A DNA stretch of 64,000 nt from Ceratopteris richardii (GCA_020310875.1 CM035439.1:134580753-134644752); one strand, 5' to 3'. Counted from the first letter of the stretch, positions 1 to 12,470 are shown. Translations and numbers: made by a program. Notes: generated by a model not told the origin, from the letters alone.

Positions 1-479
1 TACTTCTATTACTATCATCAATAATACCTATGGGCCTTTTGTGAGCCATTTAACAAATGTAGCAAATCTCTAGTATTTGTGCTTATGCAAAGTGTGAGTG
101 TTAAGGTCGGCTCTAAAGAAGAGCAGAAGCATGCAGATATGCAACGATTGCCATTTATAGATTGGTCCGATGTGGAATTCCCTTTGAACTTGAGAGAAAG
201 AAAGCCAATTCTCCCTCTCATCAAAGCCATCATCTATCTTATCCATTCATTTCTAATACATGTACTAAGATGACAAAATTAAGTGGAAAGGTTAAGGTTC
301 CCTAAAAAAAAGCAGCCAAAAAGGGGACTCTTCCAAAAGAGAAATTTCAACGATGTGTTGTGATCATTCTAGAATAAGCCAACATAATTGTTTCCAAGCA
401 AATGCATCACATTGTGAAAAAACCTCACTTATGATAGCTGAAAGAGTAACAAGGACCACCAGCATAGACACACATCGTT

Positions 480-920
480 AAAATTATGACTTACAAATGT
501 CAAAAAGAACTTGTATATGCTACCAAAGGACCAGTACATGACATGTATATAATTTTCCATGCCACGTTGGAAAAGGGCAAGTACATGAGAAATAAATGAA
601 AACATTAATACGGTTGCCATCTCATCAAACCATCATCATGTTGCATACTAGCCTATGCAAATATCACAAAACCATCATGGGTAACCAATGACTGCAAGCA
701 CAAGACTGCCTTGACAGCTGGATCATTACGTGCATTGACATACCGTATGCAATTTTCCATGGCTATGATTTTTCCAAGATGTGTAACCAAAGGAGAAGCA
801 CATAGCAAATACAGAGCGTTGTAATAAGGCTGCACTCATCTCTTCAGATAATCATAACGCTACATACTAACAGTCTATGCACCTATCAAAATACCATCAT
901 AGGCATCCATTGACTGGAAA
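480..920. repeat. Degenerate tandem duplication, period about 200-220 bp
   Basis: Two diverged copies can be aligned by eye. 'aattttccatg' recurs near 550 and 752. 'catacta' followed by 'ctatgca' and then 'ccatcat' recurs near 643-680 and 862-902, each followed by a 'ttgactg' or 'atgactg' block. The copies carry indels, so the period is approximate. The function is unknown. Confidence 0.4.
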
Positions 921-2344
921 CAACGATGCCTTGAAAACATGCAGAAAATCTCAAAGAAGAGTGAATGAAACTAAAATCCAGACAACCGCATAATTTATTA
1001 AGTAATGTTCATTTCTATAACATTGATTAGGAGAAAGAAGCACAAGTATCATAACTTCAGCAAAAACTGCCTGTCTTTGATGATATTATGTTCATATAAA
1101 GGGCTGGCCGCTATCAAGAAGAAAGAACATACGCAGCACAGAGATTCCTTTTCACAATGTATGACCTATCCCACATACGCAGTAGTGACACTAGAACCTG
1201 CTCTAGCTAAATGAATTAGAGATAAAAAGTATGTTTTGACTATGGCATCGTGAAGAAATATGATTTAAGATCTAATTATGTTTTCTCTCTCACTGCAAGA
1301 ATCGTTTCATTAAAGCGAATGCTAATATTACCAGCCATGTCTAATCGACTTCGCGGAGGAATTTGCAGAAGTCTTCCTCGAATACCCTTCGTTTATACTC
1401 TTTTCCTTCCCCTCCGTGCGACCGTTGCGCTGAGGTCTAAGAGCTAGCTCTAATACTGGAATGTCGAACTATTCTTGGGCTCCCAAGCTTTCTAAGACGG
1501 TTGACGTTGTGCCGATAAATCAGATGTTTCTTCTTGGATTTTCAAACCACTCTCCAAGATAGGAACAGAATATAGGAATGGCTTTAACCATGAGGCCATA
1601 TTTCCGTCCAGCCACCATTCCTCGGTCGATAGAGCTGTTGACGCTAAAAACTCTTCCCGAATTCAAGTGTTGAAATAGATATGTTCCTTTTCTTTGGATA
1701 TATTATGCTTGCCTTCTCTTTTTCGAATTCTAAACAGTCGATCGTGCCAATCTTTTTAAAACACGAAGAAGAAGAAGAAGAAACTAGTAGTCGCTGAAAG
1801 ATCGCTTTACAGTGCGAACCTCGGATCACGTCATTGCTAAGACAGTGAAGCTCAAGAGGAAGGTAGCCGCTAAATTTCTTTTAGACACAACATAACTCTC
1901 CACACGTTCATTTATAGCAGGTCTTTTGAGTGGGGTTATTTCAAGTTCATTGATAAGAAATCATTTGCATGAGCGGTTACTTCAAGAAAAGACCCAAGTT
2001 ATTGATGTGAGATGGCATCTTGATGTTTTGGTGAAGGCCGACTTCATCGAAAAACCTCCTCCACAAGAGAGTCTAGTAATCAATTTAAGATTGGGGGTCA
2101 AGGATATAATAAGAGAAAAGCAAAAGAGATCGAAATCGATTCAAGAAAAAGCAACCTTGAACGAGGAAAATCGTGAGCAATGGATATCGAGGGGTATGAA
2201 GAGGTGAAACAAAAATAGGTGTTGAAACATTCACTCTAATACGAGTCAAAATGAGAGGAAGGGAAGAGACATTGGGGATAGTCAAAGCCCTCAAAAATGA
2301 GATAGAGCTTGACAAGTTTACGGCAAACTAGGACAAAAGGAAAG

Positions 2345-2376
<32 letters not shown>
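2345..2376. repeat. GA dinucleotide microsatellite
   Basis: About 16 GA units with one interruption (ggga). This is a simple-sequence repeat that puts a spurious run of Arg-Glu into the plus-strand frame. Confidence 0.9.
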
Positions 2377-2377
<1 letters not shown>

Positions 2378-2649
2378 TCTAGTGAAAGCTTGTCAATAAT
2401 CTACAACCAAATAAAAGGGAAATATAGATGTTGGAGGTACTTAAAGCCTATGATTAGGTCAACTCTTGAGAACAACTTCATGTCCCTTTGTGAGATTTCT
2501 CCCAAGATAAAACAAAAAATGGTTGTGTGTATTGCTCACCTCACATTCTTCTTGTCACGTTCCTCTCGAAATAGATAGTCTCTAGAGTACTCTAGCGTGG
2601 ACATCTGATCATCATGCTCACATGTCTACTACTTACATAGGAACCTTAG

Positions 2650-3265
2650 GATAACCCTCTGGTGAAAAGGTTAGCACACTTTCATGTAGATAATGAAGTA
2701 GATCTTCCTAGCATTTGAAGAAAAACTATATATCCTTCCTTAAAGATTCTAGGATATCTCTACTTATCAGCATATTCTTTAGCCTGTCAATTGCTTGTTG
2801 CTCACTATTTATAAATTTTCTTGAAGATTTGCTAGAAACTCTAAAGCACTAGGATAATCTTTGGCATTATTATGGTACTCAAAGCAATGGGATCAATGCC
2901 ATACTTTATCCCAAAAGGAGATATCTCATTCACCATCTGAGGTCTCTGTTTATAAGCAAACTCCACCAATGGCAAATAGATATCCCAATGTGTCTACTTC
3001 CCATAAACATATGCCATTTGCATGTCCTATTAATCCTCTAGGTTTGACCATCAAAGTCAAACTTCCAAAAATGCCCTATAAATCAAACATCCCTATTTGA
3101 AACTATGGATGTCGATATTCCATGCAATTTGAGAGCATGATGAATAAAAAATGTAGCAACTTATGGAGATTCCATTGTCTCCCTTGCAGGTATAAAATGA
3201 TCCATCTTGATCAATCTATCTATGAGTACCAGGATAGCATACTTCTTTCTTTGGTCTGTGATAAC
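2650..3265 (-). pseudogene. Ty3/gypsy integrase remnant
   Basis: The reverse complement of about 3180-3250 reads as an integrase core segment (AILVLIDRLIKMDHFIP), followed near 3050-3130 by LHGISTSIVSNRDV and FIGHFWK, and near 2960-3010 by WDIYLPLVEFAYK. This is the usual order of a Ty3/gypsy integrase around its catalytic aspartates. Stops and frameshifts interrupt it throughout. It resembles chromovirus-type integrases more than the family-A or family-B elements of this window, so it comes from a different element. No LTR was found for it. The plus-strand frame at 2861-3100 is its antisense shadow. Confidence 0.7.
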
Positions 3266-3538
3266 CTGATATGAATTTTATGGATTTACTATCCCAATTG
3301 TGCTTTGGAATCCGTAACAACTATACTAGACCTTATGTTCTAGCCCTTTTTGCTTAATTGACTTGATGCATGATGCATTATAGAGCATATGCGTGGACAT
3401 CTTTGGCTGAAGGAGGGCACCAAAATGTTCTTCTTACAAGTATGGTTTTGCTAAATACATGGGTGCCTTGCACAAAGAACATCAGGGTTCTCATGCATGA
3501 CCTTTCATCTCACATTATGAGAATTTACATGCAAAACT

Positions 3539-4223
3539 TGTATTGGCAATAGCCAAGGAGGCCAAAGCAACTTGACAAGACAAGGAAGCATGTGACATAC
3601 TAGTCAAAGAGAGTCAATACAAAGCAAAGGCCAAGCAGGAACAAGCAGACAAGGAAGTAAACGAAGATTGGACAACTAGGCCTATTAAATTTCCAAGCCC
3701 TAATTCTCGTGAAACAATGATTCTGATCACTACACATCATTGTAAATTCTATTTTTGATAATTCCAACTCCATTTTGTTAAAACTGAGGAGTCCTTGAGT
3801 TTGAGGATACTAGACCTATGTACATATCGAATTTCGTAATTTTTAGAGCTCGTTTGAGCCTCCAAAATAGTGTACGAACCTAATTTTTAACTTGGTCAGA
3901 CACTATGTCTGCGCAAGACCAAAGCTAGTGAAAAACTACAAAAAGAGCTAGAGAGCTCATTTTTGGGAGTAGCGCTTTGGCAATTGAAGTGAACAAAAGG
4001 CATTGTAATCATATTTTTTTGGTGAGCTTGAGATTCCATTGCTCCATCTCTTTATCTTGTCATGTGCACGTGTGTGTATGTGTGTGCATTTTAGTGTGCT
4101 TCTCACTCACACATTTGTACTCTCACTCGCTCATGGTCGTCACATCACCCTCATGTCTTCTTGGATTGACAATTATGAGGGGCATCTCCTCACATTGATG
4201 CTTGTCATTGTGCTATATTGACA
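3539..4223 (+). repeat. 5' LTR of element G, decayed
   Basis: It starts at 'tgtattggcaatag' and ends '...gaca' just before 'ccaaat'. It aligns with the family-A LTRs at 28802 and 52376: the 'gagctagagagctcatttt' block near 3941, a TG-rich tract near 4066-4090, and 'cttggattgaca' near 4160. The TATA motif of the intact copy is changed to 'ctacaaaaag' near 3935. The exact ends are inferred by alignment. Confidence 0.75.
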
Positions 4224-4230
4224 CCAAATT

Positions 4231-4248
4231 TGTCATCGTTGTCAAGGA
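4231..4248 (+). other. Decayed tRNA-Asp primer-binding site
   Basis: 'tgtcatcgttgtcaagga' lies directly after the LTR, where element A has 'tggcgccgttgccgggga'. Most differences are C-to-T or G-to-A transitions. The next bases (tcgag) still match. Confidence 0.75.
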
Positions 4249-5627
4249 TCGAGGTTCGAGGACAAGTGTGTGATGGTAAGACATAGAGATTCGATGTTGG
4301 AATGGTAAGTAATTAGGTAATTTATCTACTTTTCTTAGTTTTTTACATCATCTTCATTGCCTCCCTCACCATCTCTCAACTCCATCTCCTTATTCGCTGA
4401 ATTTTCAATTCTTTATCATATCCCCATCTCTACCTCACCATCCCTCATTTCATTTGTGAAAAGGGGAGAGAGAGAAATAGAGAGAGGAAGAGAGAGAGAA
4501 AATTTGTGTGCATTCTTTTTTGTGTGTTTCTTGAGCTTCCTTGCAAGTACCAGTTTCTATAGCAACTACAACAACTCCAGCAGGTACAAAAATTCCTTGC
4601 ACAAAACTCGAGGTGTAGCTCTCTACCAATCATGACAGATTAAAAAAAGAGATCGTTGAGTAAAACTAAGTGCACCACTATAGTGTAGGCACCATGCACA
4701 TCACATATTCATAAATTTTTTTGGAAAAGGTGCATTTTTTTGTCAATCTCAACATGCACCTCTGTCCATCGTGATAGATAGGTGTCCATCGCGCAATAAC
4801 AGACAGACAACAAATGATGCAAAGGTGTCCATCACGACGGAAAATATGTCCATCATAATAGACAACCTCGCACGATAGACATAATTTTATGAGTAAATTG
4901 GTCCATTGCGATTGACACATTTCATGACTGATAACATCCATTGCCATCTCAGTCCATCACAACAGATAGCCATCCATCGTGATTGATAGTTGTCCATCAC
5001 GAAAGACAGCCCCTCGACGGATCTATCCATTGTGATTGATAGACCTTTAATGGAGAGCTCTGTCCATCATGATTGATAGCCTAGTCAATCATGATAGACA
5101 TCCTTGTTGAGTTGAAAATTAGGGTTTTCAATTTTTCCATATTTTGAGCTAAACTTTGGCAGTTTTGTCAGGATTTGGGAGTATTTTGGAGTTGCTTGGC
5201 AAGGCAAAGGCTCATGAACAATCGAATCATGCTTGGGGATCTTACTTCCTGGGCATTGGAGCATTCATCAAAGCAACAGACTTGAGGATGGAAGGACACT
5301 AAACCCCCTCGATCAATTTTTTAGCCCACGCTAAGTACAACTAGTGGTATTGATTAATTAGGGTTATGTTAGGCACAATACCAGTACAAAAAACCTGAAT
5401 TACTCAAGTTCAAGGGTAGTCAAAAATTAGTTGCAGCAAACCCTAAGGGAAAGAACACTAATTGGCCGATCTCATATCAAGTTGCGACAAAAACTCAAGT
5501 ATTCCTAACAACGCTATTTATTAGACAAGATAGAGCAAGAGAAATACATAAAGAACAAGTAATTGATACAAAAGAGCATTGCAATACGGTTGTACTTGGG
5601 TGAATTGAGACTAATAGGCAAATCTTA
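4249..5627 (+). other. Leader of element G
   Basis: Untranslated leader between the primer site and the gag start. It keeps the 'ggaatggtaagta' donor-like site seen in element A (here near 4300-4312) and ends in sequence matching the region just upstream of the element A gag start. No coding sequence is supported. Confidence 0.65.
4750..5110 (+). repeat. Degenerate short tandem repeats in the leader of element G
   Basis: Many variants of 'gtccatcgtgattgatag' follow one another with irregular spacing of about 18-40 bases. They occupy the same leader position as the 36-bp minisatellite of element A. Many copies show tg or ca where others keep cg, which suggests CpG decay of an originally regular array. 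Confidence 0.65.
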
Positions 5628-8198
5628 TGAGCCTTAGATCGAGTAGACACCTAGCTCGAGATAGAAAAAGCATCAGATCTTCTAAAGCTAGTGTTAATCA
5701 CATGACTAGGTCATGGACCCAACAACTCAGTGATTATCCCTACATGTTAAGTTCGGGAATGAGTGATTCAAAATTTTCCTTTAGCATGGAATGAGCCACA
5801 GGTAGTTCAAGCATTGCCTATTTATAGACACTAGAAGGTCCCTATAATACACAATTGGAGTATATTAGAACCAACCGATTAGGTGCTCGCATATATGAAG
5901 ATGGGCTAGGAAGATCAGTTGTCCAACTTAAAAACCGGGATCAACCCTTTGGACTTGAACACCCCATGGTCAAATTCGAAAAGGGTTCATACATTGATAA
6001 GCTGGGAATCATGTATGTGGTTACCAACTTATTAGATCAAACAAATGAGTTTGGAGTCATTATCCCATAAAATGAGATAGGGGATCTAGAGTAAAGAGAC
6101 CTAGGCCGAGAACCCAGGACTCCTCGAGGCACATCTGTCTTGACTAGAGTGATAACCCAAGAGTGGATTCCTCAAGACAACAAAAGCATGGAGTTATTCT
6201 TGAATAGAGAAATAGATGAAGCCTTTTGGAGATTCAAACCAGATCAACTTAGCAAAGTAGGCACAGTCACCATATACAAGTCCAAAGACCCTAAGATACC
6301 AAGCAAAGTTGTCTATCTAGATAACACATCGAAAAGGATGTTCTTGGTAATGGAGCATGGCATGCATGCTTACACTTTGAAGGGCAAATTAATTTTCCCC
6401 CACCTAGATCGAATGTATCTTATGATCAACAAGGTGCTAAATAATCTCACATCCATAGTACCCATAAGGAAAGAACTAGAGAAAAACATAAGGTGAGCTT
6501 TGCAAAACCAATAGGCAAAGAACGATTAGGAATGGGGGACTGAAAGAACAGATCAAGAGAGACATAGAAATCCAAGACATCAAAAGGGCATGGATGAGTT
6601 TCCCTTGCCTAGCCCTAGAGAACATCCTCAAATCTTGAGGCCTACCCAAGTGGTTAAATCCATGAAGAATTACTTCGATGGTACTGGAGACCCATAAGAT
6701 CACGTAGTGGAGTTTAGACAAGTACAAAGAGCTGAACAAGTTGATCATTTGTTCACTCAATATAATGCCTTTGGCCTAACTTGAAAAATATTGCCTTAAC
6801 ATGGTTTTCAACCACTCCATCAAGGACAATTAAGAAACATAGATCAACTGTTAGAATCCTTTATCATGGAGTTCTCCAAGAGTAGCACCAGGCACAATAC
6901 ATCATCCTTGATCCATAGCTTCAAGCAAACACCCCAAGAGAGAGTTAGACTAGAAGGAATAAGATTCGGACAATACTTGGAGAGATGTCTGATTTAAGAA
7001 CTACCTATATCAGCTAAGCAAGTGGTCTTGTTCTTAGATAGTTTGCCAAGTGCCAAACTGAGATCATGTGTATCTAAAAGAGCGTAGAACCATAGAGCAA
7101 TGTGTTTGTATGTGCATTGATATTGACGACAATCTAAGTGATGAATTAGATCTTTCAAAGATCTATAAAGACTCAAATAGTGCTAGTAGCTTCACTTCAA
7201 AGCCATCCACTTCAATAGAGGAGTTAGCTGAGAAAGCAGCATATAAATTAGGAGTCTCAAGTAAGCATATGCCTAGAATGGTCTCAGTGAAACAATGCTA
7301 CACATCTGAAGGAGACCACATGGCTAACGTTTTCCCAATTATGGCTCAACCCCAAGGAAACCCTAATGGTCAATATTGCACCATTGAGAGGAGATTCACT
7401 AGCAAGTGGTTAAGCAAAATTATCCACATCCATATCAGCAACATGGAAGATATCCAAATCAGTACCAACCACAACATTACATTAGGCCCCAACAATCTTA
7501 CCAGCCACAATACTAAGCTCAGCAAAAACCTCAACCAATATTGGGTCAATACCCTCCACCTCTAGCCAATGTTATCCCAATCAAGTATGCATCAACTAAG
7601 GAAAACTTAAGTAGAGCCTTAGTACCAGCACCACCACCAATTTCTAAAAGTGATCCGAATGCTCATAGCTTTGACTCAATACACGTAGGTAGTCCATCGG
7701 CTTACTACATGGACTCACCAAAGCATAATGAGATCTACCCATATGAAATCCCGAGTGAACCTAGTTAGGAGCTAGAATACTCAAATGTGATCACAAACCC
7801 TAACCCTTGGCCCCAACCAAGATAACCGATACCCCAAGCACCCAGAGGAACATGCTATAGATATCAAACAGACCACTTCATTAGAGATTGCCCAATCCCT
7901 ACACCGAGGCAATCGAAATCAGTGACATTTCAAGGAATTTTTTCCTAATTGTGGTAAGGAACACCTCCTAAAGGATTTCCCAAAGAACCCAGACAATACA
8001 CAAAAAATTACACCAATCAACGTTATTGGCTTAGTGGTAGACTCTAGCAAAAGTACAATTACTATAGCCCCAGTGCAAGTAGTAACTAGAGCTCAAGCCC
8101 TACAACAAAACCAAGGCATAGGTCAAGAGAAAAGCCCAAACAATAGTGAGATTGAGAGCACAACTAAGAAGAGGATGAGAGCCTAGAAAGATAGTCAT
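5628..8198 (+). pseudogene. gag of element G, broken
   Basis: The sequence begins with an ATG matching the gag start of element A (both encode an arginine- and serine-rich N-terminus) and follows that gag through the capsid-like and zinc-knuckle regions. It is interrupted by many stops and frameshifts; the longest open pieces are 5855-6070, 6140-6496 and 7068-7565. The zinc knuckles are damaged. Near 7296-7340 the second cysteine reads Ser and the last reads Phe. Near 7852-7890 the second cysteine reads Tyr. Near 7950-7980 the last cysteine reads Phe. It cannot make a working nucleocapsid. The copy ends at a copia LTR. Confidence 0.85.
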
Positions 8199-8427
8199 TG
8201 TTGGAGTTTGAGGTCCATGAAAGCACGCAAACAACATAAGGAAGAAGAAGAAGCTTGGAGCACAACACACAATTCTGAATGTATTACCAAGAGAATGTAC
8301 AAAGATTAGTGACCCGTTAGGGTTATAGGTATATATACAAGCCGAGGGAAAAAACCTCCTAAGGAGGGAAAAAGTGCCCCGATAGTTCGAGTGTGTTCAC
8401 ACACATCACTTCCTAAATATATCAACA
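8199..8427 (-). repeat. 3' LTR of the copia remnant (229 bp)
   Basis: It reads tgttgg...tcaaca on the plus strand. Its reverse complement aligns over its length with the 231-bp LTR at 55025-55255, including the 'ggggcactttttccctc' block. The reverse complement of a polypurine tract ('aaatcccccatgg', 8428-8440) abuts it, which fixes this as the 3' LTR of a minus-strand element. Confidence 0.85.
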
Positions 8428-8500
8428 AATCCCCCATGGGAGTGATGCAGTGAACAAGGAGCTGGCACTCAGGTATAAGGAAGTGCTAAGCTATGTGGAA

Positions 8501-10765
8501 TCAATCCACAAAAGGAAGTAAGCTCAAACCTTTGCAGAAAGCTTCAAACTTTTCTCTAGGTAGAGCTTTTGTGAAAAGGTCTACAACGTTGTCATGATAT
8601 GGCAAACTGATCTCTCCAGCAGAGAACCTCTCCCTGACATAATGATAGTGCAGCTCAATGCGCTTACTGCGAGCATGGAACACAGGCTTCCTCACAGCTG
8701 TCAATGTGCTCTGACTTTTTGATGTCGAGTTGATATAATGGACATCTCCTTGAAGCACCAATTGCTATTAATGTTCTAATTGTTCCCATCTTTGCAACAT
8801 GGCTGAAAAATTCATCATAATCTATGCCTTGTGTTTGTTTAAATCCTTTGGCAACTAATCTAGCTATATATTTAACTAGTGAACCATCAACATTCCTCTT
8901 TACTTTAAACACCCATTTGTTTGGAACAATCTTCATACCTTCTTTCTTTGGCACTAGCTCCCATGTGTGATTATCTTTGAGAGCTTTGATCTCCTCTTTA
9001 ATAGCTTTTTTCCACTCCTTTTGTGTGCAAGCTTCTTCATATGTCTCAGGCTCTTTGTCTTTGATAACCTGCATCATGTATGCAAAATGTTTTGCCATGA
9101 AACTATCATAACTCAGCCTTTGAGTTGGATACCTTGTCCTTGAAGATCTTCTTTCATTACCTTTAGAAAGTTGCGTCTTTAACCTATTCGGCGTTACCTT
9201 CATATTCTTCTTCACTTGCATCTATCTCACTGTTTGGAGTAGCACTTGCTTCTTTAGCTCTACTATGAGCTGAATTTGGAGACAAAGAATGACTCCCCCT
9301 CCATGTTAAACATTCTTCATTTGATGTAGATGCCTCTGGACCTGAAACCTTTGTGCTTGATTGTTGAACTTCTCTTTGATTTGTTCCTGCATAATCATCA
9401 CAATCTTCTTCAAGAATCTTTTCCTTTCCTTTATCTTCATACCATGGTCTTAATTCATCAAAGACCACATCTCGCGAGACTCTTACTTCCTTTGTTCTAG
9501 GGTTATAACACTTGTATCCTTTTTGCTTCGTCAAGTAGCTGATGAAAATGCATTTTTCTGACCTTGGTTCCATGTTTGTTCTAACTTCTTGTGGAATGTG
9601 AACAAAGCAAACACGTCCAAACACTTTGAGGTGTGTAAGATCAGGTTTCTTATCGGAATATACCTCCTTTGAGTCAAGTGATGTATTCCCTATGTTGTGC
9701 ACCTATTCATCAAGTAAATGGCAGTTGTGGTAGCTTCAACCCAATAGTACAATGGTACCTTCATCTCGTTGAGCATACGTCTTGCAATTTTAGCAATTTG
9801 CCTATTTTTCCTCTTAGCTACTCCATTTTTTTGTAGTCTACACCTACAAGTAAACTACCTTTTGATCCCATTCTCTTGTAGAGAATCTAAAAATTCTTTG
9901 GAGAAGTACTCGCCTCCACCATCAGATCTTAAGGTCTTGATAGACCTTCCTGCTTCTTTTTCAACTTCAACTTTGAATATTTTGAATATAGAAAACACCT
10001 CATATTTTTGCTTCATACAAAACAGCCATACCTTCTTGAGTGATCATCAATGAAGGTGACAAAAAATCTATTACCAGCCATTGATGCCTCTTGGGTTGGT
10101 CCCCATACATCCGTATGTATCAAGTCCAAGACATTTGGGGCCACATAATTGCTCCTCTTGAATGGCTGCCTCATTTGCTTTCCTAGTTGACAAGCTTCAC
10201 ATAACTCATGGAGTCCAATGCTATTAAATTTTGGAAGACCTCTTACCACTTCATGTTTGCTCATGTCCTTCAGCTTTGGAATGTTGATGTGTCCTATTCT
10301 TTTATGCCATAAGTCTAGCTTTGAAATCTTCTTCTTCCCACATTGAATGTACATGACCTTTCCATGTGGATGTTGGACGTCCAAAGTGAACATCCTTCCT
10401 TCTCTTCTACCTCGAGCAATGACCTTGAAGCCTTCCTTTGGATTCTTTATGAAGCACCCATTCTCATTGAATATGACATGATAACCCTTCTCTACCATTC
10501 GACCTACTGAGATCAAGTTTGTTGAAATTGTAGGAACATGAAGAACATTAGATAGTACCTTTGCTCTACTTGTATCTCCAAGCCTTATATCTCCAATATG
10601 TTCAATCATGTGTTGAGTATCATCACCTATTTCAACACATCCTTTTCCACTTGGTACCTGCAGATTAGTGAACAAACTTCCTTGGTATGACATATGGTTA
10701 CTACAATCTGAATCAATGTACCATTTTTTGTCATCTTCACAAGAGCTTCTATACTCATGTCTCAT
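8501..10765 (-). pseudogene. copia pol: protease, integrase, RT fragment, RNase H end
   Basis: From the upstream end: a protease whose active site reads DSD instead of DSG (near 10710), an HHCC integrase finger (LWHKRIGH ... CEACQLGK, near 10330-10190), the first integrase catalytic Asp with FVTFIDDHSR near 10040, a decayed integrase core (10012-9703), the integrase C-terminus with SRDVVFDE, and the RT N-terminus (NKWVFKVKR, ARLVAKGF). The reading then jumps from YQLDIK near 8735 straight to an RNase H tail (PVFHAR, DLFTKALPREKFEAF) in another frame. The catalytic RT YVDD motif is absent. The pieces come from two copia families joined at a short shared stretch, so no active enzyme can result. 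Confidence 0.85.
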
Positions 10766-10846
10766 TGCAAGTAGTGTGTCCTTGCTTCCTTCACTTGAGG
10801 TGCTTGCATAGTTGCTTTGGCTCCTTTGATTGCCTCCATTTGGTCT

Positions 10847-11332
10847 TCAATTCTTCAACCAACAATCACTAGCATAGTGTCCTACTTTACCACAATGATA
10901 GCATGTTATACCTTTATGAGAATTGTAGGAGCCTCGGCCTCTTCCTCTACTTCTACCTCGACCTCTTCCTTGTGTGGTGGCCTTTGATGCATCCTTGTTC
11001 TCTTCCGAATTGTTTTGATTATAATTGGAGTTGTTTTGACCTCTTTCTTTTCCTCTTGAGCCTCCTCTTGAGTTCCTTCCTTTACCTTGACCTGCATATA
11101 ACATTTGGTTGTGGTTGTCCTTTCCTTTGGGGCCACCAAAGCTAAGCTCTTCTGTGACAAGATGAGGGATTAGTTGTTCGGTGGCCATAGCTTGATTGAT
11201 TTGAGGTTGAGCATCATCGCTGCTCACCATACCCCACAAGCCTTTGCCCATTAGGTAGTTGGTCATTCTAAATTTCCACACAAGATAGTTATCCTTATCC
11301 AATTTCTCTACTTGTTGATCCAAGTCAGCCAT
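10847..11332 (-). pseudogene. copia gag with internal deletion
   Basis: This 161-codon open frame starts with a typical copia Gag N-terminus (DKDNYLVWKFRMTNYLMGKGLWG) and ends with a CX2CX4HX4C zinc knuckle (CYHCGKVGHYASDC) preceded by an Arg/Gly-rich stretch. The roughly 200 residues that normally lie between, the capsid-like UBN2-type core, are missing. The frame goes from residue about 50 directly to the segment just before the basic region. A downstream break separates it from the protease. It is a truncated Gag, probably unable to assemble. Confidence 0.8.
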
Positions 11333-11559
11333 TGAAGACTATCAAAAACTTTGAGAGTTACCTCGAATAGTTATATTGTCCTTTGCTCTTGTGTTTGTGA
11401 AGCTTGTGGAGAATGAGTTCTCCTATACGCAATGAAAACATTTAGTGAACCCTTGCATGTCCAACACTTGGACAAATAGCTGCACCTTAGATAGCTTGCT
11501 TCTCTCAATACAAAACTCAAATGGACATGTGCCTGTCCACACAAGTATGCTGAAGAATT

Positions 11560-11850
11560 GAACTTCACTCTCGGACTGATAACTCCTTGAATATATATCC
11601 TTTGAGGAAGATATTTGAGATAGAGAAAGTACACAAAATACCTTTCCAACAAGGTAAAAATCAAGTAATTTGGATGAGTTTTGGTCAGGAAACTCAACTG
11701 ACCAAAATAGACCACCTGCGCACATAAGTATACTAAAAAATTGGACTTCACTCTCTAATAGATATCTCACAAAATATATAAGCTTTGAAGGAGATATTTG
11801 AGAAAGAGAAAATGCATGAGATAAGTTTTCCAATGAGTGTTTAAACATGA
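11560..11850. repeat. Two diverged direct repeats, period about 180 bp
   Basis: 'ttgaacttcactctc' followed by 'gaagatatttgaga' and 'agagaaa' occurs near 11558-11620, and a variant ('ttggacttcactctc', 'gagatatttgagaaa') near 11740-11810. Both copies are followed by 'ttttccaa'. The minus-strand open frames at 11371-11848 run through these repeats and resemble no protein I know. Confidence 0.5.
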
Positions 11851-12420
11851 GAAATGGTTACATATACACTGAGATATGAGCTTCACAACAGAGTTGTGTA
11901 CAAAATGACATGCAACTGGAAGGAGTCTATGGGAAGACAAAATGACTAGATCAGACTATTGGGAGCTCTTGACTCTTTCTCTCCTTGTTTAGAACGTGCT
12001 CCCACTCCACTTTTATAACCAATGAGCATGCGAAGAAATTTGTGCCTCCTTCTTAACTCACCACTTTCATTTGATTGCCCACTACATGCCACTCACTACA
12101 AGGCAGATATTGTATCTTTTACTCATCATGAATTTTGACTAGAATTTTTTTAACTTTTTTCCTTTTCTCTTCTTTTCCTTTATCTTTATATTTGGTAAAT
12201 TTATCCAAGCATAGATCATGTGAAAATGAGCTTGTACATTTATCTTCAACAATCTTTGGTCATACACACAAGTGACCAAACGATGTTTGATTTTAGATCC
12301 GTTTGAACCGATGGGACCCTTAGATCATAGAATTACTTTATTAAATTCTTCCCCCCTTGGAAAATATTTTTGTCCTCAAAAGTAGAGCTACATAACTACT
12401 GTAGGCAACCCCCGAACATC

Positions 12421-12470
12421 ATGTTCTAAAATCGGAAGAACATTGTCATGTTCTAAAACTAGAAGAACAT
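12421..12470. repeat. Tandem pair of small inverted repeats
   Basis: 'atgttct' ... 'agaacat' occurs twice, at 12421-12443 and 12448-12470, each with an 8-9 base AT-rich loop. In the second copy the arms extend to 8 bases (catgttct/agaacatg). Confidence 0.6.

Larger units (their letters stand above)
1..2640. other. AT-rich DNA without a recognisable gene
   Basis: I find no protein family, RNA gene or element end here. Open frames are short (the longest about 93 codons, plus strand near 1926-2207, a charged peptide I do not recognise) and lack recognisable domains. A GA microsatellite and a degenerate tandem duplication are listed separately. The stretch may be very old transposon DNA or intergenic host sequence. 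A repeat-library search would decide. Confidence 0.5.
3539..8198 (+). mobile_element. Old family-A Ty3/gypsy element, 5' part only (element G)
   Basis: LTR, decayed tRNA-Asp primer site, leader and gag follow in the same order as in intact element A (28802-45332) and align with it along their length. The copy stops at 8198, within the region matching gag codons near 860-870 of element A, where a copia LTR begins. Protease, pol, ORF3 and the 3' LTR are absent. CG dinucleotides of element A mostly appear as TG or CA here, which indicates long methylation-driven decay. Confidence 0.85.
8199..11332 (-). mobile_element. Chimeric, deleted Ty1/copia remnant
   Basis: On the minus strand the order is gag (11332-10847), protease and integrase (10765-9184), N-terminal RT (9221-about 8735), RNase H end (about 8730-8501), polypurine tract and 3' LTR (8427-8199). 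The LTR and RNase H end match the copia element at 55025-60204, while the upstream part belongs to a clearly different copia family. The RT core and most of RNase H are missing at the junction. No matching 5' LTR was found above 11332. Confidence 0.8.

Noticed and set aside
2861..3100. Plus-strand protein-coding gene
   Set aside because: The opposite strand reads as integrase (WDIYLPLVEFAYK), so the plus-strand frame is an antisense shadow.
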